DNA from: Xiphophorus maculatus
Lineage: Eukaryota > Chordata > Actinopteri > Cyprinodontiformes > Poeciliidae
Assembly: GCF_002775205.1 (NCBI RefSeq)
Contig: NC_036458.1
Coordinates: forward strand, 124,001 to 188,000
Reading direction: 5' to 3'
DNA length: 64,000 bases
This document shows, in pieces, positions 1-12,063 of the stretch; position 1 is the first letter of the stretch; each line of letters begins with the position of its first letter. Under the pieces are notes generated by a model. It did no database searches. It saw only the letters and a list, made by a program, of their open reading frames with translations, and had not been told where the DNA came from. The position numbers were made by a program, and so were the translations under genes.

Positions 1-790
1 CAGATCCCTGTTTCTGAAGGACGTGACCTCTACTCCTGTGGTTGTTCATTATTGGAATCGCTTTCGTATTACTATGTCTTGGAAATTTATCTGGCTGCTC
101 CCTAATCACTCTCTTCTCTCTAACAAGATAAAGGAAGTTTCCTTTAAACTCATTCACCGAATCTACCCCGTTAAAGTCTATTTAAAGAAATTCAATTCTA
201 ACATTGATGTGAACTGTTCCTTCTGTGTTGTTTGCCCAGAATCGGTCACTCATTTGTTCTGGTTGTGTCCTCATTCTAAAATATTTTGGCAACATTTTTG
301 TAACTTTGTTGATTCCAAAATTTCTGCAGTTTTTCAGTTATTTTGGGAAAATGTCTTATTTGGATTTCAACAAAATGGAGGAATGAATGTAAAGAGTCTC
401 CTTATCAATTTACCAATTATTAAGGCTAAATTTCACCTACATAAATGTAAATTTTTGAAGAAAAAAACAAATTTTTTAGTTTTTTTGATCGAACTTAAAC
501 ATTATTTATCAACAATTCAATCCTCCACTAATCAAAAAGCAGAATCAACAATACGGGCTTGTAATCAACTTGGAATTTTGGATTATCTTTTATGTTAATG
601 CACTGTGACATCTGGCACACATATCACAATTTGTGCTATTTCCTTTATACATATTTATATTGATTGTCGTTTTCTTATCTTCTTGCTTTTTTATGCTCCC
701 CCTGGTAAATTATTGTTATTATCTTCCTGAGTTTTGTTCACTGTACAATTGTATTGTTGTTTATTATAATAAATAAAGTTAAAAAAAAAA
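1..790 (+). mobile_element. 3' end of an L1-like LINE (ORF2 C-terminus, 3'UTR, poly-A)
   Basis: An open frame at 23-595 encodes the C-terminal part of a non-LTR retrotransposon ORF2. It has a reverse-transcriptase-associated zinc-binding region with the spacing C-x2-C...H-x4-C-x2-H (CSFCVVCPESVTHLFWLC, then PHSK). The frame ends in TAA, followed by an AT-rich 3'UTR with AATAAA near 770 and an A-run at 781-790. This layout is typical of fish L1/Tx1-type LINEs; the exact clade is inferred. The 5' part lies outside the window. The copy cannot be autonomous as seen because no reverse transcriptase core is present. Confidence 0.75.
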
Positions 791-1379
791 ATGAACATAG
801 AAATACCGTATTACCCTATTACCATTTCATTACAACATACCTGTTCAAATCCAAGCAATAACGTGACTTTTTGTTATTTGCTGTCAGGCACTCCACTGTC
901 TTGGGGGACAAATTCCCTACATACATGGGGGAATTTTTCTGCCATATTCCAAGAGCACAAATGTTCAGACTGAAAGTAGGATTTCATGTGTTTTTTTCTC
1001 AAAACTTGTAATACTTTTGATTATATTTTTATTTTGAAAGTCTTCTTCTCAAAACTTGTGATGTGCACATGTGCGACGACGCGTCGTAAGTATCGAGTCC
1101 GATGCTGTTGTTCGGGGGGGGGGGGGGGTGGAGCAGTACTCCAATGTTGTTTTGTTACTCATTCTGCTGCAAATTGGCTCAATTTTGACGCGCAAGACGT
1201 AACCAGTAAAATCCGGTTTAGGATTTTCAAAATACAAGATCCAGAAGTAGTTCATTATTTCTTGCGCGGCCCAGTACCAATGGTTGGGGACCACTGGTCT
1301 AGACTACAACACTGAGTACACTATTAATATGTCACAAAAAGTTTTTTTCAGATGTTTTTAGGTGAGCAAGTATTCCTCA
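791..1379. other. unassigned spacer
   Basis: No gene or repeat family is recognised between the LINE poly-A and the Tc1-like element. A G-homopolymer lies near 1117-1130. A short stretch near 1358-1378 resembles the inner part of the neighbouring Tc1 terminal repeat, so it may be an older terminal-repeat relic. Confidence 0.4.
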
Positions 1380-3966
1380 TACACTATATTGCCAAAAGTA
1401 TTCACTCACCTGCCTTGACTCACATATGAGCTTAAATGATATCAAATTCCTAATCCAAAGGGTTCAATATGACGTTGGTCCACCTTTTGCAGTGAGAACA
1501 GCTTCAACTCTTCTGGGAAGGCTGTCCACAAGGTTTAGGAATGTTTATGGGGATTTTTGGCCATTCCTCCAGAAGCGCATTTGTGAGGTCACATACTGAT
1601 GTTGGACAAGAAGGCCTGGCTCTCGGTCTCCGCTCTAATTTATCCCAAAGGTGTTCTATTGGATTGAGGTCAGGACTCTGTGCAGGTCAGTCAAGTTTAT
1701 CCACCCCAGACTCTGCCATCCATGTCTTTATGGACCTTGCCTTGTGCGCTGGTGCACAGTCAAGTTGGAAGGGAAAAGGGCCAGCTTCAAACTGTTCCCA
1801 CAAAGTTGGGCTCATGGAATTGTCCAAAATCTCTTGGTATGCAGAAGCATTCAGAGTTCCTTTCAGTGGAACTAAAGGGCCAAGTCCAGCTCCTGAAAAA
1901 CAACCCCACACCATAATCCCCCCCCTACCCCAAACTTTACACTTTTCACAATGCAGTCAGACAAGTACTGTTCTCCTGGCAACCGCCAAACCAAGATATG
2001 ATCAGATTGCCAGAAGGAGAAGCACAATTTGTCACAGAGAATGCACCTCTACTGATCTAGAGTCCAGTGACGGCGTGCTTTACATCACTGTATCCCATGC
2101 TTTGGAGTGCACTTGGTGATGTATGGCTTGGATGCAGCTGCTCAACCTTGGAAAACCATTCTGTGAAACTCTCTGCACACTGTTCTTGAGCTAATCTTAG
2201 ACTTAGACTTAGACTTAGACTGACTTTATTATCATTTTGCATGCACAGGGTGTATACAGAACGAAATTTCGTTGCATACGGCTCAGAACAATGTTTTGAG
2301 GTTCCAATGTTATGAGGTTACTCCGGAATATAAATCTAAATATAAAATATAAAGTGCAGGAATGACAGTAAAATAGAAGTTATTTAGCTATGTACATGTG
2401 CAAGGTATGAAGTGGAGACCAGTTTTTGAGTGCAGTCCAGTTAAGAGTTCAGCAGTCTGATGGCAAGTGGGAAAAAGCTGTTTCGGAACCTGGTGAACCT
2501 GCACTGGATGCTGCGGAACCTCTTTCCAGAGGGCAGCAGGGAGAACAGTCCATGGTGGGGGTGTGAGGGGTCACTCACGATGTTTCAGCCTCGGGACACG
2601 CAGCGCTGGGATGAAATGTCCTGAATGGAGGGAAGAGGGGCCCCAATGATCCTCTCTGCTGTCCGCACCACTCTCCTCACGTTCTTCCAGTCGGAGGCGC
2701 TGCAGCCTCCACACCACACAGAGAGGCAGCTGGTCAGAATGCTCTCTATGGTGCTTCTGTAGAACGTCTTGAGGATGGGTGGGGGCAGGTGTGCTCTTCT
2801 CATCCTCTGCAGAAATACAAGCGTTTCTGTGCCCTCTTGACCAGAGACGTGGTCTTCACAGTCCAGGTGAGGTCGTTTGTGATGTGCACCCCCAGGAATT
2901 TGGTGCTGCTGACCACCTCCACAGCCGAGCTGTTGATGAGCAGTGGAGCGTGGTTGGGCCGGTTCTTCCTGAAGTCGATGATCATCTCCTTCGTCTTGTC
3001 AACGTTCAGGATCAAGCTGTTGTCTCTGCACCAGTCCTTCAGCTGCTCCACCTCCTCTCTGTAGTCCAGGTCGTTGTCGTCTCTGATGAGACCCACCACC
3101 GTTGTGTCGTCCGCGAACTTCACGATGTGATTGGTGGCGAACAGTCGTGTGTCATCAGAGTGAACAGCAGAGGGCTCAGGACGCAGCCCTGAGGGGAGCC
3201 TGTGCTGAGGGTGATGACATCGGAGGTGTGTTGTCCGATCCGGACTGACTGAGGTCTGTCGGTGAGGAAGTCTGGCAGCCAGTTTCGCAGGGGGGTGCTG
3301 AAGCCCAGGTGACCCAGTTTTCCTGCCAGATGCTGTGGGATGATTGTGTTGAACGCTGAGCTGAAGTCCAGGAACAACATCCGCACATGAGTGTTCTTCT
3401 CCTCCAGGTGAGCCAGGCTCAGATGTAGGGCAGAGGAGATGGCGTCCTCAGTGGAGCGGTTTCGGCGGTAGGCAAACTGGAACGGGTCGAATGTGGAGGG
3501 GAGTCTGGAGACGATGTGTTCTTTTACCAGCCTTTCAAAGCACTTCATCATGATGGGAGTCAGTGCCACGGGCCGGTAATCAGAAGGCCAGGTGAAGTTT
3601 GGAAGTCTGTACTGATGCAGAAAGTTCCTCTTTCCTCTTCGCACCATGCGCTTCTACATCCGCTGACCCCGCTCCGTCAGTTTACATGGCCACTTCGTGG
3701 CTGAGTTGCTGTCATTCCCAAACACTTTCACTTTCTTATAATGCAGCTGACAGTTGACTGTGAACTATTTAGGAGCGAGGAAATTTCACGACTGGATTTG
3801 TTGCACAGGTGGCATCCTATCACAATTCCACACTGGAATTCACTGAGCTCCTCAGAGCGACCCATTCTTTCACAAATGTTTGCCACTTATGGCCATGGAA
3901 GTGATTGGAACACCTGATTCTGATCATTTGGATTGGTGAGCAAGTACTTCTGCCAGTATAGTTTAG
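1380..3966 (-). mobile_element. Tc1-like transposon, split by an L2 insertion
   Basis: Terminal inverted repeats are visible at both ends: CACTATATTGCCAAAAGTAT at about 1382, and its degenerate complement at about 3932-3966. Coding sequence is on the minus strand. Around 1690-1914 it reads as the catalytic half of a Tc1/mariner transposase (VWGCFSGAG, then LDCAPAHKA near the second catalytic aspartate). The element is interrupted at about 2191-3577; the two halves join collinearly across that insert. Stops and frame breaks make it a dead copy. Pieces of the same family occur at 40970-41130 and 42100-44940. Tc1 elements move by cut-and-paste into TA sites. Confidence 0.82.
2191..3577 (-). mobile_element. 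5'-truncated L2/CR1-clade LINE inside the Tc1-like element
   Basis: The minus strand encodes a reverse transcriptase starting at YRPVALTP and running through [21 protein letters not shown] and the catalytic FADDTTVV. It ends in the clade-typical tail (RAQKRLYF, then ERIIGAP). One frameshift falls between the two reverse-transcriptase frames near 3120-3180. The 3' end is a short TTAGAC-type tandem at 2196-2220. The pentamer TAATC occurs at both junctions (2193-2197 and 3577-3581), consistent with a target-site duplication. Loss of everything upstream of YRPVALTP is ordinary 5' truncation by target-primed reverse transcription. Confidence 0.8.
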
Positions 3967-4678
<712 letters not shown>

Positions 4679-5591
4679 TGAAAATAAATCCTATGGGTTG
4701 TTTTCTGTGGCTGAATTGACAGTTAGGACTGTATAAAACGCCATATTTTACTTAAGTCACAAATTCGATGTCCCAAATATATTTTATGAAGTAGACCCTC
4801 AAACAGCTAGGATCACACAGGTCACAATTTATGATGGCTATCGTAACATGTAATCTTACTCCACATGCCTTTAAATAATGTAAGAGTTCAACATAACTCT
4901 TTGGTAGAGTTCTGCCACCTCCTCACCAATGTTGTAACAAATTTTTAATGTATGTGAGGCTTTGAATGCATGTTCACACTGAAACTCCCAGATAACTCGT
5001 TGGACCACTGTGAACATCAGATGTGTGCACTGTTGTTATGCCAGTATCACACCTCTTAAAAAACCCAGATCAAAAAATGTCATGGCTTATTAAAATAATC
5101 AAAGTACAGCAGTTATTTCTCCTAAGTTTCAGTATGCAATCATTCATACATTCCAGTTGACATTGGTTATCAAACAATGTAGTTAGCTCAACTGGAAAAT
5201 TTCAGAGGAAATTTAAAAGGGGCCTACCAAAGAGTGCATGTTGGTTTGAACCCAGGATTCTAATGCTGAAAATTAGCAACATTGCTAAGGTTAACTAAAA
5301 TGTAAAATGTAGTCTATAGTATGGGAAGTATCATTATTATGTCGATTAACATGGATTTACTCCATTCTGCATGATAACATTACTTTATAAACTAAAATTA
5401 GGCAGAATACTAAAGTTAGTTTATATGCTGTCAGTAGCATCTGTTGTATCACCAGAATGTTGATTTACATTGACCTAATGCATTGAGTATGAAAAGCATA
5501 GGTAATAAATCAAAACTTAGCTAAAATCTTTACTTTAGGTACAAGGCTAATATTAGCATGAGCATGCCAAGTTACTATAATTTCACATTCA

Positions 5592-6300
5592 AAAATATTT
5601 TATTAATCCCAAAGGGAAATTAAATGTTGTTGTAACTCATTAATTAAGATTATTTAAAGAGTTTTGTTGTTGTTTTTTTGCTCTTGTGACTTTTATTTGA
5701 AGGTGCTTTGACAGGAAAGTAGGTAATGAGAGAGGGAAGACATGCGGCAAAGGTCACCAGGCAGGGAATTGAACCTGCGATGGCCGCATCGAAGACTAAG
5801 GCCTCCTTATGTGGGTTGTGCTTAATCCTTGCACCATCACAGCAGCCCCCAATTCTTTAAAGAGTTATTGAAGATCGTGATGGCTTTTGCCAGGAAAGAT
5901 TTTCTGTATCGGTCTGTACTGCACTGAATCTGACAGCCTCTGACTGAAGATGCTCTGCCTTCCCAATATAGTACAGAACAGGATGGTCATTGTTGTCCAT
6001 AATTTTATCAAACCTATGAGGAGTCCTTCTTTGCATCGTCATCTGCAGAGGTTCCACAGACATCCTCAGAACCAGCTTTCTTTGTCAGGTTATTTCCCTG
6101 GTTCTGATGCTGCTGCCATCACCCAAAAGATGATGGCAGAAAAGATGACGCTCTCAAAAACAGACTTATAGAAGATCTTTAGCATCTTGCTGCAAACCTT
6201 GAAGGACCCTAGCTTCCTCAAGAAGTACAGTCTGCTCTGCTCTCTGTTATAGATGGGTTCACTGTTGTCTCCAGTGCAGTCTGTTGTCAGGCGAGGTATT
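5592..6300 (-). mobile_element. L2-like LINE 3' fragment
   Basis: The left end carries the characteristic LINE 3' terminus (on the plus strand TTTATTAATCCCAAAGGGAA). Sequence continues on the minus strand as a decayed ORF2 C-terminus and 3'UTR; for example 5857-6063 minus resembles the tail region after the reverse transcriptase. Multiple frame breaks. A SINE interrupts it at 5664-5855. Confidence 0.6.
5664..5855 (-). mobile_element. tRNA-derived SINE with target-site duplication
   Basis: On the minus strand this starts with a tRNA-like head carrying a B-box-like GGTTCAATTCC, followed by a body with CCGCATGTCTTCCCTCTCTC, and ends in an A-rich tail with CAA repeats. An 11-bp perfect duplication TTTAAAGAGTT flanks it at 5653-5663 and 5856-5866. 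SINEs are copied by LINE machinery; it landed inside the L2 fragment. Confidence 0.75.
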
Positions 6301-6360
6301 TATATTCCTCAACCACAACTCCACTTCTCCCATGATGGAAATAGGGTTTGATCTAATCCT

Positions 6361-6545
6361 GTTTTCCCTGTAGAAGAAGAAATGGGGAAAAGCAGACGCC
6401 GACTTCATTTTCCCCCGTAGAAGAAGAAATGGAGGAAAGCAGCCGCCGTCTTCATTTTCCCCTGTAGAAGAAGAAACAGGGAAAGCAGACACCGACTTCA
6501 TTTTCCCTGTAGAAGAAGAAACGGGAGAAAGCAGCCGCCGATGCA
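6361..6545 (+). repeat. tandem repeat, about 55-bp units
   Basis: Four imperfect units each begin with CCCTGTAGAAGAAGAAA or a close variant (near 6367, 6411, 6461 and 6505) and contain AAGCAG(A/C)C(G/A)CCG. The array runs directly into the pogo-like reading frame at 6552, so it may be the subterminal region of that element. Confidence 0.7.
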
Positions 6546-6551
6546 GCTATT

Positions 6552-6964
6552 TTGTGTATAGACCCCAAAATGGCTCCTATTAAGAGACACGCTTACGACG
6601 CAGAGTTTAAGCTCAAGGCGATCAGTCACGCAGTAGAACACGGGAATAGAGCAGCAGCGAGAGAATTTAACATGAACGAATCAATGGTGCGGAAGTGGAG
6701 GAAGCAACAGCTGTTCATTTTGGGAATGAACGGAGTTTTCAGAACGCTGGTTTGTAATCTATTAATTAAGTTTGACTGACCTATCTGACTATTTTGTCGA
6801 CATTCCCTTTATCGCAGTTCCATCTAATGGATGCATAACGTAACCCCAGCCTCTACTGTAGCGTCTATTCTATGCGCCTTATAATGTGGTGTGCATTATA
6901 TATGAAAAGAGTTTTAAAATAGGCCATTCGTTGAAGGTACGCCTTATAATGTGGAAAATACGGT
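6552..6964 (+). mobile_element. pogo-like DNA transposon remnant (N-terminal helix-turn-helix)
   Basis: The frame from 6570 encodes APIKRHAYDAEFKLKAISHA, then EHGNRAAAREFNMNESMVRKWRKQ. This is a psq/CENP-B-type helix-turn-helix as found at the N-terminus of pogo/Tigger transposases. Sequence after the HTH is not a transposase; the frame ends at 6779. The right end at 6937-6964 (CGCCTTATAATGTGGAAAAT then ACGG) resembles the terminal repeat of fish pogo-type elements. The catalytic domain is missing. Confidence 0.6.
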
Positions 6965-7019
6965 ATATTGATATATATATAGTGCATGAAGCCCCTATAA
7001 GAGACTCTGTCCTCCTTGG

Positions 7020-8877
7020 ATAGGATCTGATGAAGGCCCATAATGTTGTCATCTATACCCAAGGCAAAGTTTTCATTGGGGATGAATTGGTCCCCTCACA
7101 AATTGTGCGAGATGATGGATCACACTGCTGTGTGGCTAGAGTAACTCTGGAAAGAACCTCAATCATCCCAGCCAAGTTTGAATGTGTCGTGTGGGGTGAA
7201 GTGGAGGGGTTACGGCATTATTGGAACCCTTGAACATTGCAAATAATGTAGCCTCTGGAAGCATTGTTGTCACCATGAAGCCAAAGGTGCCAATCAGAGT
7301 GTGCAATTTTTCAACCAAGAGAGTGGTTCTACAGTAGGAGTAAGTCTTGGACTCCTAGTTGAAGTTTATCCTCTACCTCTATTTGCACCAAAACCAAATG
7401 CAATGCCTGCACCATCACTGGTGGTTGGGAGAGTAGCAACAATCTCTGACATTTCTGAGCATCTCCAAAGTTTGGTGGCTACCATAAGTGAGACTCTCAG
7501 TGAGGAACAGCAACAGCAATTCATTCAGCTACTCCTCAAGTACCAATCCATCTTTGCTAAAAGTGACACTGACCATGGCTACTTATTCGCTGTAACACAC
7601 AAAATTGACACTGGGTCTGCCAGACCTGTGCGTCAACCTGTGAGAAGGATCCCTTTTGGATTTAAAGGTGAGGAGGAAGCACGTCTTTAAAAAATGCTGG
7701 CGGAGGGCGTAATCACACCATCAGCATCTGAGCGGGCCTCTCCAGTGGTCCTAGTTCGAAAAAAGGATGGAGGAGTAAGATGGTGCATAGATTACCGCTG
7801 TCTGAACAATCTAACAATCAAGGATGCTTATCCATTATCCCAGATTGAAGAATGTCATGATGTTGTGGGTGGAGCCACAATGTGTCACGATGGGTCAAGA
7901 TGGGTTGAAGCTTTTCCTGTTCTTGATCAAAGTGCTGAAACGACTGCAAGGAAGCTAGTCTACGACTTTATTGCCAGGTTTGGAGCTACACACAGATCAA
8001 GGTCGTAATTTTGATAGCTCCCTGTTTCGGAATGTATGGAAGCTCATGCAGATCACTAAGACAAGGACTACCCCTTGTCTTAGTGGGTAGTCTAAGACAA
8101 GGGGTAGACTACCCACTAAGTAGTCTTAGTGGGTAGTCTATGACTACCCACTAAGGGTAGTCTTAGACGTTCTACTTCTCCAATTGACAAGTAGAACGGT
8201 TCAATAGGACATTATTGCAGATGCTTTGATGTTATGTGAACCAGGACCAAAAGAGCTGGGACGAACAACTGCCACTACTCACAGCAGCTTATCGCAGCTC
8301 ACGACACATAGTGACAGGGTTCACACCCAATAGGCTTATGCTCGGCAGGGAAGTCCACCAACCACAAGACAACCAGTCTGGCACTGCAAAACTCAAGGTT
8401 GATGCACTAGAAACTGCAGATTTCCTCTACAACCTGGAGGAAAGCTTAAAAGAAGCACATGACCTGGCAAGAGACCACCTTCTCACTGCACAAGAGCGGT
8501 AGAAAAAGGTGTATGACCAAAGAACACTTCTACAGTGTAGGAGATCTGGTGTTTGTCAAAGACGATGCAAAGAAGAAAAGGTTAAGCCCTAAGCTTCAGA
8601 AACTATGGAAAGGCCCGTTAATTATTGCAGCTTGCTGTGGTCCTGTGCTGTATGAAATGCAAGGTCCCAAGCGAAGCACAGTGATACACCACGATCGGCT
8701 CAAGCCGTATGACAGTGACGTGATACCAGTCTGGATTTTACGCCAAAGAAGCAGACTGCTTAAGAATTGCCAAGACGAAGAATTTCAACCAAATGAAGAG
8801 GATGTTCCCCTGGGTCCTCTACTACCGCTGTCAGATGATCAGGATGAAGACCTCCAGCTAGGCCTGTTGCGATAAAC
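7020..8877 (+). mobile_element. Ty3/gypsy LTR retrotransposon remnant (pol)
   Basis: Broken pol pieces appear in order. 7030-7690: the protease-to-RT linker. 7694-7880: the start of reverse transcriptase (SPVVLVRKKDGGVRWCIDYR, LNNLTIKDAYPL). 7881-8008: integrase core starting at SRWVEAFPV. 8236-8502: the distal integrase part (WDEQLPLLTAAYRSS, FTPNRLMLGREV). 8503-8875: the integrase C-terminal region (VGDLVFVKDD, SPKLQKLWKGPL). The jump from RT to integrase at about 7880 is a large internal deletion removing the RT catalytic centre, RNase H and the front of integrase. Stops are frequent, so the element is dead. Confidence 0.85.
8054..8167. repeat. cluster of short inverted and direct repeats inside integrase
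   Basis: 13-bp arms at 8054-8066 and 8073-8085 (CACTAAGACAAGG and its complement) flank a 6-bp loop. They are followed by further direct and inverted copies of GACTACCCACTAAG and TAGTCTTAG up to 8167. This block interrupts otherwise recognisable gypsy integrase sequence and is absent from the protein alignment logic on either side. Confidence 0.8.
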
Positions 8878-10132
8878 GATAAATCAATTAATCGTACGAT
8901 AAATTAAAACTATCAACCTCATTTTAATTATCGGCATTATCGTCTCTTCCAGCCTTTTTCTCTTTCTGTTGATGACACTGAATGAAAAAAGGCTCAACTC
9001 CGGTGCTCTCCACTGACCCTCTCTTCCTCATTTCCTTAGTGTAATGCCCAGTGCGCATGACAGGATCTTAGAGCTGTCGGACAATTGTCAGCCCATTTTC
9101 AAAACCTGAGATCACACATTAGCAGACAGAAATCCTAGGTATAACGGTTCGATCGGGTTCGGTCCTGCCGTGTGGTGTCCAACAATGGGCACAAAATAAT
9201 CGTTACAAGTCCAGTTAACTAATTTTAAAACCAGGCATTAATCAATGTTTTACTACAATTGACCTGCAATGCATGTGGCTAGTGTCAGTCCTGACTGAAT
9301 GAAAATCATTATAACCTATTTATGTCACGTTAACGAAGAACAGCTGAAAAGTTACCGGGTTTATCAACTGCGGTAGCAATTTCGCTCCAACTCCTCCTCT
9401 TGTCATTTCTGTATTCTTTGCACGAAATGTTGAATAAACATTAATGTTGTTTCCACATATCATCTCCAATGTCCACTTCGGGTTGCACGTGTCAGCTGTT
9501 TAGGATTCCCCTTTGTAATTTCCCCTCAGAAAGGCTCTCTGTCACATTCAACAGGCTGCATTGATGCTCCCAGTCGGGGGAAAACCCTGATTTAGATCAG
9601 CGCGGCCACGACGATCTACCATAACACACCACACACTACAGGATGATCGGCTATGGAATCGCAAGCAACAATCTTAGAACGACCAACGTTCTAAGATTGT
9701 CGTATGGGGAAAAATAGGGGCAAAAAATCGTGTAGTGTGAACTATTGCATCAGGTAGCCTGTCTTCTCTATTTAAATCGAATTATTACTGAAGGGTAACA
9801 TAGTATACAGACTTTATAATCTGCAGTCTTTTGGTTGAATGCAGTACTTATTTCCACTTTGGCTTTATGTTGTTTAGGTTTTATTCAAGTACATTTTTTA
9901 TTAATGGAGATCCTTTTAATTTTTGGTTGTTTTGTTTATTTTGTTTATCAGTTCCAGTGTTAAGTGTTCTTTTGAAAATAAAATGTATCTATCTTTGGCA
10001 GGAAATCGCATGCATTATTACGTAATTTTCATTAAATCAGTGTAAAAAGGTCTTCAAACAATATTATTGTTTATCGCAATAATTTTTGAGACAATTAATC
10101 GCTCAGCAAAATTTGTTATCGTGACAGGCCTA
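8859..10132. mobile_element. hAT-like non-autonomous DNA transposon inside the gypsy remnant
   Basis: The ends are TAGGCCTGTTGCGATAA at 8859 and the complement TTATCGTGACAGGCCTA ending at 10132. Flanking octamers CCTCCAGC (8851-8858) and CCTCCAAC (10133-10140) match 7 of 8, as expected for hAT insertion. No transposase frame is present. The gypsy reading frame resumes after the right flank. A 14-bp-arm inverted repeat sits inside at 9668-9700. Confidence 0.75.
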
Positions 10133-10434
10133 CCTCCAACCCAAGGACCCAGGATTCCAGCCAGATGGAAGACAGGGGAATACAAACTCTTCAGAAAAGA
10201 CTGTTAAAACATCTAGTGGTCGTCTAGTCAAAAGACCGCAGAGACTTAGGCACTAGTTAAGTTAGTGAGTTAGTTGAATGTTACAATTACAGAATTTAAA
10301 TAACTTGGTTTATGTTTTCTTGCCCTTATGGCATATACATTTCAGTAGTTAAGTTCTTATAACTACCACTTCTTTCTCAATTTTGGCTGTATAACCTGTA
10401 CTGAAGGGACTCAGTATTCCTAAAAGGGGGGATA
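10133..10434 (+). mobile_element. distal gypsy remnant before the 3' LTR
   Basis: Continuation of the gypsy frame after the hAT-like insertion, ending by about 10250. A non-coding stretch follows and finishes in a purine-rich tract AAAAGGGGGGATAG at about 10421-10434, a plausible polypurine tract. Confidence 0.55.
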
Positions 10435-10810
10435 GTGTAAAGAAGGTTCCACTTAATTTAGACCTTAAGCTTGGTTTTGTATTTTTTATTTTAGTTTTCC
10501 GAGCCTAAGTTAGGTCAGTAAATGCAACGCAGCTCGAGAGAAAAGGCTAGTATCGTGAGATTTGATGTTAATGTTCTGTTGTTGTTATGGCTCTCACTGC
10601 TCACTGCCCGGACATAGCTAAGTACTGTCTGTGCCAAAGCTAGAGGCCAGAAGCCACACGGTTCTTACATGAGAACAACTCGGTTGCCGTTGTAACTCAT
10701 CTGTTGCTGGAAGAAGTAAATTTCATGCAAGAGGCCTTTCTTTTTTTTGTCGTGTATCTTCACCTACACAAACGCCTCCGTAACCCTGGCAACCAAAAGC
10801 ACGACAATAT
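10435..10810 (+). mobile_element. probable 3' LTR of the gypsy remnant
   Basis: Begins TGTAAAGAAGG directly after the purine tract and is followed by a non-coding promoter-like block. The right boundary is uncertain, and I found no matching 5' LTR in the window. Confidence 0.4.
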
Positions 10811-11099
10811 AATTGGGTCAGTTTATGTTGATTTTGACACTAATGAATACTTTTCAATAAATAGATTTCCTAGTTGCAATCTTATCAAGATAATGATTAT
10901 TTTGACAACCCTACAAAGACACTTCTAAGACCAGAACCACTGCCAGCCCAAAAGAACACCACTGAATGGCTTGAAAAATACAAAATTACTTTTTTTTTTC
11001 AAGTGGTCTCATCACAGTTTAAAAAGGTTACAGATAAATATCTAAAAGAGGAATGGATCACCACGTCTCTAATGATTACGCTCAGTAGTTCCTTTTTAG

Positions 11100-11309
<210 letters not shown>

Positions 11310-11892
11310 AGACGGAAGTCTCTCCACCTTCTTCAGCAGCATCCCAGCTCCCCTGGCTTTCTCTGGAAGAATCGTTTTTCTTTCAGAGCGGCAGGCAAAT
11401 TAAATAGTTGTTTAGGTGTGAAGTGATTTTAATGGTAGAAGGTTTTGTTTAACATGCTTCACCATAATGGTTCATCATCAGTTATTTGGTTTAATTTTTG
11501 CCTGTTTCTCTCTGTTCATTCTTACTAGTTTCTGACCAATTCTTTTTTTTTTCCTGCCATTTATATGGAGGACCATGTTACCGACAGACCTGTCATAATG
11601 ACACTAGCACTACTGAGTTGAGGCTGCAGAGACCATATGTGCCAAATGCCGGCTTTATATATTTTAAAATCTAGTTTTTAAGCAGCTCTAGATGATATTT
11701 AAGAAGAATACATGGATCTCTGTTTTGTGTTAAAACCTTACACATTGTCAATCATTCAGGTTTACTGCGACACATTTGCAGCTTTCACTGAGCCCCATAA
11801 GTTCATCAATTTTCTTGGGCATTCTGGAACAATCATTCTTTCTGTCATTTTTTTCATCTTTCTTTGAAAAGCTCAGACTAGAGATGAGCATT

Positions 11893-11898
11893 AATAAA
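11893..11898 (+). terminator. candidate polyadenylation signal, ABCC gene
   Basis: AATAAA about 585 bp after the stop codon; a plausible 3'UTR length, not proven. Confidence 0.35.
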
Positions 11899-12025
11899 TG
11901 GATCTGTGTTGCACTTAAGTTTCTGAAGGAAAGTCTTGAAACTTAACTTGTACTTCAGGTCTGGGACTTGAGTCTCTTGAGCTGTTGCCCTGGCAGAATG
12001 TGTATATGGAAGGGTGAGTTTGATA

Positions 12026-12063
12026 TAATAGCTTATGGTCTATTAATAGACCATAAGCTATTA
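12026..12063. repeat. 38-bp perfect palindrome
   Basis: The sequence reads identically on both strands around its centre at 12044/12045 (TTAA core). Half-site TAATAGCTTATGGTCTATT. No spacer. Confidence 0.95.

Noticed and set aside
3120-3647. 175-codon minus-strand ORF as a single protein
   Set aside because: Its first about 22 codons are Tc1 terminal sequence; the frame crosses a transposon junction.
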